From DATGIQ01 sp035295665 (GTDB lineage Bacteria > Planctomycetota > Planctomycetia > Gemmatales > Gemmataceae): a stretch of DNA of 17,553 nucleotides. The notes beneath the pieces were generated by a model. It did not search any database and was not told the DNA's origin. It saw only the letters and a program-made list of their open reading frames with translations. This document shows positions 1 through 6,030 of this stretch, piece by piece; position 1 is the first letter of the stretch, and every line of letters starts with the position of its first letter. The translations under genes were made by a program, and so were the position numbers. The stretch lies in the NCBI GenBank assembly GCA_035295665.1, contig DATGIQ010000490.1, positions 1 to 17,553 of the forward strand, in the 5' to 3' direction.

Positions 1-1006
1 CATTGCTGTGATTTCGACGGATTTAGACGTGGCCATCACGAAACTTCGGCGCGCAGTGGAATTGTGCGACTGCACCCCCGATGCGGCACGGTTGCAGCTG
101 GGCGAACTCCTCATCGACCAGGGACAATGGGACGAGGCGAAGGAACAGTTTCTACGCATCCTTCGGGTTCAGTCCGGTAATGCCCGAGCTCTCTTGGGCC
201 TGGGACGTGTGATGTATGAGCAGGGACAGTTGTCGGATGCGGTCGCTCACCTCACTCGTTGTACCGCCGATCCCCACACGCGCAAAGCAGCCAGCACGCT
301 GCTGGCTCAGGTATACGGCCGCCTGGCAAACCCATCGGCCGCTGAGCAAGCTCTTCGCCAAGTTGCCGAGCTGCCAAAGGATGCAGAATGGGTCGATCCA
401 TTTCAGGAAAAAGTGCACGAATTGCAGGTTGGGCAGCAGACCGCTTTGGTCCGAGCGGACAAGCTCATCAACCAAGGCCGCTATTCCGATGCGGTTCGCT
501 TGCTTCAGCAAACGGTACAGGATTACCCAAACTCGGCCTCGGGCTGGATGATGCTGGGTAGAGCGTGGATCGGCGGCAAGGATCCCGGAGCAGCTGAACG
601 GAGTCTGCGCAAGGCCATCGAGATGGACCCAGCTGTGGCGGACGCTCAATTCTACCTGGGCGTTGCTCTGTTTTTGCAGAAGCAACATGCGGCTGCAGCG
701 ACGTGCTTTCGCCAGGCCGTGGAGCTCAAGCCCGATTTTGCACAGGCTCATCTTGACCTGGGCCACTGTTTGCGCGAACAAGGCGATGATACCGGTGCGA
801 TGGCAGCATTTCGAACGGCGATCCAGCAGAAGCCGGACTATGCGGCTGCGCATTTCAATCTCGCTGCCCTCCTGCTCAAGCGAGGCCAACGGGAAGAAGC
901 CCTGGTCCATTTGCGCCACGCCGTTCGATTGAATCCCGCTGATCGGGGTGCCCGATGGCTGTTGGATCAGGCCTTGAAGCAAACCACCGGACCGGCAGGA
1001 ATGTAA
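1..1006 (+). CDS. TPR-repeat protein (5' partial)
   Basis: Protein of tetratricopeptide repeats. The reading frame is open to the left edge; the first possible start inside the window is a GTG at 8 with no ribosome binding site in view, so the gene probably begins outside. Counting from that GTG, about 332 residues are visible. Degenerate TPR-like helices fill roughly residues 20-165, and clear TPR units follow at about 172-320, with the repeated W/Y-LG...A...A..P spacing (for example GWMMLGRAWI, AQFYLGVALF, AHFNLAALLL). TPRs form a superhelical scaffold that binds other proteins. No signal peptide, membrane segment or catalytic domain is visible in this part; an N-terminal domain may lie off the edge. 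It precedes the uracil-DNA glycosylase gene by 109 nt, and nothing ties the two functionally. The fold is confident; the partner and role are unknown. Confidence 0.85.
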   Translation, partial: IAVISTDLDVAITKLRRAVELCDCTPDAARLQLGELLIDQGQWDEAKEQFLRILRVQSGNARALLGLGRVMYEQGQLSDAVAHLTRCTADPHTRKAASTLLAQVYGRLANPSAAEQALRQVAELPKDAEWVDPFQEKVHELQVGQQTALVRADKLINQGRYSDAVRLLQQTVQDYPNSASGWMMLGRAWIGGKDPGAAERSLRKAIEMDPAVADAQFYLGVALFLQKQHAAAATCFRQAVELKPDFAQAHLDLGHCLREQGDDTGAMAAFRTAIQQKPDYAAAHFNLAALLLKRGQREEALVHLRHAVRLNPADRGARWLLDQALKQTTGPAGM

Positions 1007-1115
1007 GGCGGCGTGTTCCGGACAGCGCGGGATCATAGCCCGATCGCCATTTGCTACACTACAAGGGGCTGGACTCGATCTCTTTGCCTGCCCATGAGCG
1101 ATTTTGGAGAAGCCT

Positions 1116-1919
1116 ATGTCGGATGCCCGGAAACCCAACTCTGCGGACCTGACTCGATGGGGGCGCCATCATGCCGAAAGTTTGCAGTCAGCAGGCCTGG
1201 AATGGATCCCAGCTGCCGCACCCCTCCAGGCCGACCGGGAGCCAGGCGAACGGGACACGTCTCCCGGTGCCAGCACGGGATCTTCGCTCTTCGAAGGCCT
1301 CATCCAACCGCCACAAGTAAGCCATGGGAGCAGTCCAGTGCCAAGTGTGGAGGAGAGGCGGCACGCTTTGGAAGTTCTGGCCCAGCGCGTCGCTGGCTGC
1401 ACGCGCTGCGCGGAATTGGCCGCAACACGGACCCAGACCGTTTTTGGCGTCGGCAAGATCGACACCGAGCTGTGCTTCATCGGCGAGGCGCCGGGAGCCG
1501 ACGAAGACGCTACTGGGGAGCCGTTCGTGGGAGCCGCCGGACAATTGCTCAATCGGATCATCACCGCGTGTGGCCTGAAGCGGGAAGAGGTCTACATTTG
1601 CAACATCATCAAGTGCCGGCCACCAGGCAATCGTCTGCCCCAGATTCATGAGGCGGCCAACTGCCGAGAATATCTGGAAAAGCAGCTGGAGCTGATACGA
1701 CCCAAATTCATCTGTGCCCTGGGCGCGTGCGCGGCCCAAAACTTGCTCGATACCAAGGCCCCGATCGGCAGGCTGCGGGGCCAGTTTCACACCTACCGTG
1801 GGATCCCCGTGCACTGCACGTACCACCCGGCCTATCTCTTGCGCAGTCCAGACAAGAAGAAGGATGTATGGGAGGACATGAAGAAACTCCTACACCAAAT
1901 GGGCCGGCCCATCAAATAG
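1116..1919 (+). CDS. Uracil-DNA glycosylase, family 4 (Fe-S type)
   Basis: Removes uracil from DNA, starting base-excision repair of deaminated cytosine. Family 4 enzymes carry a 4Fe-4S cluster; the four ligands are visible at C95 and C98 (CxxC), C167 and C183 (C-x15-C). The active-site motif GEAPGADEDATGEPFVG starts near residue 123, and the second motif HPAYLLR near 237. The ATG at 1116 is preferred because GGAGAAG sits 4 nt upstream; an in-frame TTG at 1104 would add only four residues. The protein is 267 residues, longer than the roughly 200 usual for the family; the excess is a polar, Pro/Ser/Gly-rich N-terminal stretch of about 85 residues before the first cysteine, probably disordered. 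The family is common in thermophiles and in many bacteria lacking a family 1 enzyme. Identification is confident. Confidence 0.95.
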   Translation: MSDARKPNSADLTRWGRHHAESLQSAGLEWIPAAAPLQADREPGERDTSPGASTGSSLFEGLIQPPQVSHGSSPVPSVEERRHALEVLAQRVAGCTRCAELAATRTQTVFGVGKIDTELCFIGEAPGADEDATGEPFVGAAGQLLNRIITACGLKREEVYICNIIKCRPPGNRLPQIHEAANCREYLEKQLELIRPKFICALGACAAQNLLDTKAPIGRLRGQFHTYRGIPVHCTYHPAYLLRSPDKKKDVWEDMKKLLHQMGRPIK

Positions 1920-2097
1920 GGCAACCTTCGGTTGAGTTACGAGCCGAAGAGAGCAGCTAGTATCTTGCCGCCACACCGAAATGCTGCTAACATTCTCGGA
2001 TACCACTGCCTAGTGTAGCGTTAATATACACACGATCATTATGCCCCTGCATGAACTTGCCTTCGGCTCGACCGAACCTTGCTCTTAGCGAAACAAC

Positions 2098-2508
2098 ATG
2101 GCGTATTGGCTCTTTAAGGAAGAACCGGAGCATTACTGCTATTCCGATCTGGAGCGGGAGCAGACAACTTTTTGGGACGGGGTGACGAACAATCTGGCTC
2201 GCAAGTACTTACGGCAAGTCCGGCGTGGCGATCGGATTTGGTTTTATCACACCGGAACAGTCAAAGCGGTGGTAGGCGAAATGCGCGCCGTGGAGGATGC
2301 AAGGCCGGATGAAAACACAGCCGATCCCAACGCTGTGGTCGTACAAGTTCGTCCGGTACGGCGATTGCACCATCCGGTGAGCTTGGGCCGGATCAAGGAG
2401 GATCCCCTGCTGGCTCAATGGGAATTGGTTCGGTTACCGCGGCTATCGGTAATGCCGGTCAGCGCGGATCAATGGCACCGGGTGGAAGAATTAAGCGAGG
2501 GGGTTTAG
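2098..2508 (+). CDS. EVE domain-containing protein
   Basis: Small single-domain protein of 136 residues matching the EVE family (formerly DUF55, related to human THYN1). Recognition rests on the N-terminal YWLFKEEP strand, the WDGV.N..AR..LR..RRGDR.WFYHTG segment around residues 26-53, the VVGE strand, and the late DPLLAQWELVRLPRLSVMP segment. EVE domains are PUA-like folds thought to bind modified bases in nucleic acid, but the physiological role of the stand-alone bacterial proteins is unsettled. The ATG at 2098 has no good Shine-Dalgarno sequence; the family N-terminus starts right at MAYWLFK, which supports this start. The gene follows a 178-nt gap and precedes the DHH phosphoesterase by 51 nt, so co-transcription is plausible. 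Confidence 0.9.
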   Translation: MAYWLFKEEPEHYCYSDLEREQTTFWDGVTNNLARKYLRQVRRGDRIWFYHTGTVKAVVGEMRAVEDARPDENTADPNAVVVQVRPVRRLHHPVSLGRIKEDPLLAQWELVRLPRLSVMPVSADQWHRVEELSEGV

Positions 2509-2510
2509 CG

Positions 2511-2527
2511 GTGGTTCGGAGAACCGC
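2511..2527 (+). repeat. Small inverted repeat after the EVE gene
   Basis: A 7-bp stem (GTGGTTC with GAACCGC, one G-U pair) closes a GGA loop directly after the TAG at 2506-2508. There is no following T-run, so it is not a standard intrinsic terminator. The segment 2508-2526 matches 3655-3673 at 16 of 19 positions, so it looks like a diverged copy of the palindromic element after the phosphoesterase gene. Confidence 0.5.
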
Positions 2528-2559
2528 GGCCAATCTCCTGCACAGAGTGGAGGTTTCCT

Positions 2560-3648
2560 ATGGCGCGTCGCAGCGCCGATTCTGAGATAAATGGCCAGCG
2601 CAATCACGCCCGTCGTTCGGATCGATTTCTCGAGGGTCTAGCGGAGTTTCGCTCCGTCACGATGGTTTCCCATGTCCACCCCGATCCCGATAGCCTGGGC
2701 AGCATGTTGGGCCTGGCCCATCTGGTAATGAGTTGTCTACAGAAGCCGACGCGCTTGACCCGGGATGGTCCCATTAGCCGGGCCGAGAACCGCGCCATGG
2801 TCGAAATGCTGGGCATCCGGCTGGAGCCGATTGAGGATATCAGCTGGCACGAAGGCGACGCCCTGGTCATGGTGGACAGTCAGCCCAATACAGGCCGGCA
2901 CACGTTTGATCCTACCGTTCCGCTGTATGGCGTCATCGATCATCACCATACCCCTGGGGAAGTCGAAGACGTTCCGTTTGTAGACGTTCGCGAGGGGCTC
3001 GGAGCAACGTCGTCCATCGTCTGTAGTTACCTGATCGAGCAAGAAATCCCCGTCCCGCCCCGCCTGGCCACCGGCTTGCTGTACGGAATCGAAACCGAAT
3101 TGAGCGGGTATCCGCGTGAAGCCAGCCCGCTCGACGATAGTGCGCTGCTTTACATGTACCCCTTGGCCGACAAGGAATTGTTGGCCCGGATCCGCAATGC
3201 TCGACTTCCGCAGGCATACTTCGAATGCATGTTGCAGGCGTTGCAAAGTTCCTTCATCTACGATCGGCTGATCATTAGCTGGGTGAACGAACTTGCGCAG
3301 CCGGAACTCGCCGCGGAGGTGGTCGATTTTCTTATCCGCTTTGAAGAAGTCGATTGGGCCGTTTGTGCCGGTGTCTACCAGGACAAACTCATCCTGTCCC
3401 TTCGAACGGCACTACCGCATGCCGGTGCCGGCGAGATGTTACGGCAGGTGGTCGGCAAACTCGGCAGAGCGGGGGGCCATGATCGCCGGGCCGGCGGGAC
3501 CATTTATTTGCCGAGTACGGCTCCCAGTGCCGTGGAGCAAACGCAATCCGAGCTGCGACGACGGCTGCTCAAGGCCCTGCACATCGACGAATGCCGCGGA
3601 CAACGCCTGGTGTCCCGTCGAGAAATGCTCCAGAATCTGCAAGCTTGA
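2560..3648 (+). CDS. DHH/DHHA1 phosphoesterase, NrnA-like
   Basis: Member of the DHH superfamily, most like the bifunctional oligoribonuclease/pAp phosphatase group (NrnA), which degrades short RNA oligomers or 3'-phosphoadenosine phosphate using two Mn ions. Length 362. Motifs seen: HVHPDPDSLGS at residues 38-48, VMVDS with D106, the signature DHHH at 127-130, and GATSSIV at 148-154. The C-terminal DHHA1 domain carries GGHDRRAGG near 305-313, where GGGHxxAAG is usual. The fourth metal motif, usually GDTG/TDT, reads GIETELSG, with a glutamate at about 180 in place of aspartate; this alignment is by eye. The first 20 residues are Arg/Asn-rich and poorly conserved. GGAGG at 2549-2553 lies 6 nt before the ATG, fixing the start. 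It probably shares a transcript with the EVE gene. The exact substrate is not proven. Confidence 0.88.
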   Translation: MARRSADSEINGQRNHARRSDRFLEGLAEFRSVTMVSHVHPDPDSLGSMLGLAHLVMSCLQKPTRLTRDGPISRAENRAMVEMLGIRLEPIEDISWHEGDALVMVDSQPNTGRHTFDPTVPLYGVIDHHHTPGEVEDVPFVDVREGLGATSSIVCSYLIEQEIPVPPRLATGLLYGIETELSGYPREASPLDDSALLYMYPLADKELLARIRNARLPQAYFECMLQALQSSFIYDRLIISWVNELAQPELAAEVVDFLIRFEEVDWAVCAGVYQDKLILSLRTALPHAGAGEMLRQVVGKLGRAGGHDRRAGGTIYLPSTAPSAVEQTQSELRRRLLKALHIDECRGQRLVSRREMLQNLQA

Positions 3649-3654
3649 CGCACA

Positions 3655-3694
3655 GCGGCGGTTCGCAGAACTGCACGATTCTGCGAACCGCCGC
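3655..3694. repeat. Perfect 16-bp inverted repeat between convergent genes
   Basis: Left arm GCGGCGGTTCGCAGAA (3655-3670), 8-nt loop (3671-3678) and an exactly complementary right arm (3679-3694). It lies 7 nt after the phosphoesterase stop and about 34 nt beyond the csrA stop on the other strand. The hairpin would be stable on either transcript and could end or protect both mRNAs. Neither side has a T-run, so it is not a classical intrinsic terminator. Related sequence appears after the EVE gene and before the transporter gene, which suggests a dispersed repeat. Confidence 0.8.
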
Positions 3695-3728
3695 GAAACG
3701 GACCAGGTTTGCCGGGGTCTGCCTCTTC

Positions 3729-3926
3729 TCAACGACCGGCCCCGCCCCCGATGGTTGCCGGCTGGGCGGATGGAACGCGCATTTGAAGTTCCTCGCGGAC
3801 AACGATTATTTCTGCCGGCGCCTCAATGCCCAGACGTACTCTTCCGCGCTGAATCTCGGCGACTGTGATTACGATATCTCCGCCGATGATCAAGCGCTCA
3901 CCGATTTTCCTACTCAAAATCAACAT
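3729..3926 (-). CDS. csrA: Carbon storage regulator CsrA
   Basis: Small homodimeric RNA-binding protein that binds GGA motifs in mRNA leaders, usually blocking translation. It is 65 residues, close to the family's 55-75. The N-terminus MLILSRKIGERLIIG is the classic start, followed by the beta strands IVITVAEI, RVRLGI and APAEIIVVREEL. Arg44, the key RNA-contact residue of the VxREE motif, is present; the residue before it is Val rather than the His of E. coli. The tail from about residue 50 is Ala/Gly/Pro-rich and variable. AGGAGG at 3940-3935 lies 8 nt before the ATG. That ribosome binding site sits in the loop of a predicted hairpin, suggesting self-repression. The gene is convergent with the phosphoesterase and lies downstream of a possible small membrane protein on the same strand. 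Many bacteria pair csrA with fliW; fliW is not in this window. Confidence 0.95.
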   Translation of the reverse strand: MLILSRKIGERLIIGGDIVITVAEIQRGRVRLGIEAPAEIIVVREELQMRVPSAQPATIGGGAGR

Positions 3927-3927
3927 G

Positions 3928-3947
3928 GGTTCTTCCTCCTGAAAACC
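3928..3947 (-). promoter_or_regulatory. Hairpin presenting the csrA ribosome binding site
   Basis: On the - strand, GGTTTT (3947-3942) pairs with AAGAACC bases at 3933-3928, giving six pairs including one U-G. The eight-base loop is CAGGAGGA, containing the Shine-Dalgarno sequence and two overlapping GGA triplets. CsrA is known to bind GGA in hairpin loops over ribosome binding sites, including that of its own gene in several bacteria. The stem is short and A/U-rich, so the structure is a prediction by eye. Confidence 0.45.
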
Positions 3948-3977
3948 TCAGTTCAACGATCCCCGGAGACGGCAGCG

Positions 3978-3996
3978 CATCTCCACAGTAGAGATG
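3978..3996. repeat. Short inverted repeat in the csrA leader
   Basis: CATCTC (3978-3983) and GAGATG (3991-3996) are perfectly complementary around a 7-nt spacer. It lies about 50-70 nt upstream of the csrA start. On the - strand a GGA triplet spans the loop-stem edge, which could make it an extra CsrA contact. A 6-bp repeat is also compatible with chance. Confidence 0.3.
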
Positions 3997-4034
3997 GATC
4001 AGGGGGGCGAACTACAGAAGGGTGCCAGGAGGAT

Positions 4035-4382
4035 CTAAATCAGCAGTCGACAAAGTGCATAGAAGAGGGGGACCAATGTCTCATGCAGTGTTTCGCTGGG
4101 CTGGTGAACTTTGGCACCGAAACGAACGAGTCCATATCGATTCAGTGCCGTGCGCGATTCTTCCGCACGCAGCTTGGAAGACGAGGATTCGTCGCTATTG
4201 TCTCTCTCTTCCAGGCAATCGCGCTCACGGTCAGCCGTTTCGGCTGCCGGATCGATACGGCGGTTCTGCGTTTTGGCCGATTGCAGCGGTGAGGCAACGG
4301 GACCCGGTCCAACGGCTGGTGCCGTAAAGCCAAAGAAAACGGTCCCAGCGAGGAAGGCAAGGCTCACTAACATGACGATCAT
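4035..4382 (-). CDS. Possible small single-pass membrane protein
   Basis: Hypothetical protein of about 115 residues, with no family recognised. The N-terminus MIVMLVSLAFLAGTVFFGFTAPA is one hydrophobic segment that would act as a signal anchor. The rest is charged and polar, rich in Arg, Glu and Ser (SDESSSSKLRAEES), with a slightly hydrophobic last ten residues. An ATG at 4391 is in frame, but the one at 4382 is preferred because AAGG (4395-4392) lies 9 nt upstream of it. Codon choice resembles the neighbouring genes and overlapping frames on the other strand look worse, but no homology supports it. It ends 108 nt before csrA on the same strand, so the two may share a transcript. If it is not real, 3927-4617 is a gene-free stretch holding only the csrA leader. 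Confidence 0.42.
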   Translation of the reverse strand: MIVMLVSLAFLAGTVFFGFTAPAVGPGPVASPLQSAKTQNRRIDPAAETADRERDCLEERDNSDESSSSKLRAEESRTALNRYGLVRFGAKVHQPSETLHETLVPLFYALCRLLI

Positions 4383-4617
4383 GAGAACCATCCTTGATTA
4401 GCCCGACAAATCCGTAGGGGTAGTATAGCGAAGTCCGGCCGGGCGGCCAAGGAAGTTTGCTAGGTGAGAAGTGATCTCCTCAGTGCGTACCGATCCAAAA
4501 GGGATATGATCAGTTGCGTGATTGGGCAGCTTACGAATCGGACAGGCCAGGGAAGGGCTACTTCGGTCCCGCGTTGGCCCGTCGGGCTCGCAACCAGGAA
4601 GATGTTGCGCCGGGATC

Positions 4618-6030
4618 TCAACCTGCGGCCTTACGGTCTTCGTGAAGCTGGTTCAGCTTATTGTACATCGTCTTGAGGCTGATCCCCAGTTCCGCGGCGG
4701 CGGCCGGCTTATTTCCGCCATGCTTGTCGAGCACGCGCAAGACATGTTCCATTTCGATTTCCCGCAGCGTCCGAGCGCCGCCCTGCGCGGCAGTGGCCGT
4801 CGCTGCTGCCAGGTTCAGCGTGGGGGCCTTGCCCGGTAGCGAACGGAGATGGTGCGGCAAATGCTCCGGGGTAATGCGTTCGGCGCCTGAGAGGATGTAG
4901 GCATGCTCCATCACGTTTGCCATTTCGCGGACATTACCGGGCCAGGCATGCTCTAAGAGGACATCGATGGCCTCCGGAGACAGGAGATCGGCAACTTGCT
5001 CTATCGGACGGCGGGCGGCACGCCCGAGCAGATGCCGTGCCAGATCGGGAATGTCCTGGCGGCGTTCCCGGAGCGGCGGGAGGCGAATCTCGAACGTGTT
5101 GATGCGGAAATACAGGTCCTCGCGAAATTGGTCCTCCTGAATCATCTCGCGCAGATCCCGGTTCGTGGCGCAGAGGATCCGCACGTCGGTGCGGAACGGC
5201 TCGGTCTCGCCGACCCGGCGGACCTCGCCCGACTCCAGGAAACGCAGCAGCTTTACTTGAATGCTTTTGTTGAGCTCGCCGACCTCGTCGAGGAAAAGTG
5301 TCCCGCCGTTGGCCACTTCGAAGAGACCCTTGTGGTCGCGGTCAGCGCCGGTGAAGGCACCCTTGCGATGGCCAAACAGTTCGCTCTCCACAAGGTTTTC
5401 GGCCAGGGCACCGCAATTGACCGGCACGAATGGCATTTCGGCGCGCTTGCTCTGCTGGTAGAGCGTACGCGCTACCAGCTCCTTGCCCGTGCCCGTTTCG
5501 CCGAGAATCAACACCGTGGAATCTGTCGGGGCCACCGTGGCGAGCAGGCGGTGCACTGCTGTCATGGCCGGCGAATTCCCCACCAGTACGGTAGGCCCTT
5601 CGGCGGCTTGGACGCGACTCTGCAACGCCAGGTTTTTGTGCTGCAGGTCACGTTTTTCAGCGACCTTTCGCAAGACTGCCTCGATCTCGGCCAGCTTGCA
5701 TGGCTTGGTGATGTAATCGAAGGCGCCCAGCCGGACCGCTTCGATGGCGGTCTCCATGCTGGCGTGGCCGGTCATCACGATCGCTTCCGTGTCCGGCGTC
5801 ATTTGTTTGAGCTGTTCCAGCACCTCGATGCCAGTCAGTCCGGGCATCCGCAAGTCGAGGATGGCCGCGTCGAACGTGCTCTTCTCCAGGACCTTGAGCG
5901 CAGCCCGGCCATCCGGGCAGACGGTCACGTCATGGCCCAGGCGTGGCAGCTCGGAGCGCATGAATTCCTGGAGCGATCTCTCATCGTCCACGAACAGGAT
6001 GCGGAGGCTTTTATGCGGCGGCGCGGCCAA
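4618..6030 (-). CDS. Sigma-54-dependent response regulator, NtrC family
   Basis: Cytoplasmic transcription activator of 470 residues with the full NtrC layout. Receiver domain 8-122: acidic pair D15/D16, phosphorylation site D59, T87 and K109. AAA+ domain about 148-380: Walker A GETGTGKE at 177-184, the sigma-54 contact loop GAFTGA at 224-229, Walker B GGTLFLDEVGE from 242, and an arginine-finger region REDLYFRIN. Fis-type helix-turn-helix about 425-465. All key residues are intact, so it should activate sigma-54 promoters when phosphorylated. The start is TTG at 6030, supported by AAGGAGGAG at 6043-6035, about 6 nt upstream; the gene then overlaps the kinase by 20 nt, implying coupled translation. 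Its target promoters are unknown, and no clear TGGCAC-N5-TTGC site was found nearby. Confidence 0.95.
   Translation of the reverse strand: MAAPPHKSLRILFVDDERSLQEFMRSELPRLGHDVTVCPDGRAALKVLEKSTFDAAILDLRMPGLTGIEVLEQLKQMTPDTEAIVMTGHASMETAIEAVRLGAFDYITKPCKLAEIEAVLRKVAEKRDLQHKNLALQSRVQAAEGPTVLVGNSPAMTAVHRLLATVAPTDSTVLILGETGTGKELVARTLYQQSKRAEMPFVPVNCGALAENLVESELFGHRKGAFTGADRDHKGLFEVANGGTLFLDEVGELNKSIQVKLLRFLESGEVRRVGETEPFRTDVRILCATNRDLREMIQEDQFREDLYFRINTFEIRLPPLRERRQDIPDLARHLLGRAARRPIEQVADLLSPEAIDVLLEHAWPGNVREMANVMEHAYILSGAERITPEHLPHHLRSLPGKAPTLNLAAATATAAQGGARTLREIEMEHVLRVLDKHGGNKPAAAAELGISLKTMYNKLNQLHEDRKAAG

Noticed and set aside
152..1138. 328-aa open frame on the - strand
   Set aside because: It lies opposite the TPR gene, whose repeats are clear; the translation is Cys/Ser/Gln-rich with no family resemblance.
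1922..1934. Small hairpin after the uracil-DNA glycosylase stop as a terminator
   Set aside because: Only a 5-bp stem with no T-run; too weak to call.
3591..4292. 233-aa + strand frame over the csrA region
   Set aside because: It is antisense to csrA, runs through the 16-bp palindrome and has low-complexity content with no recognisable motif.
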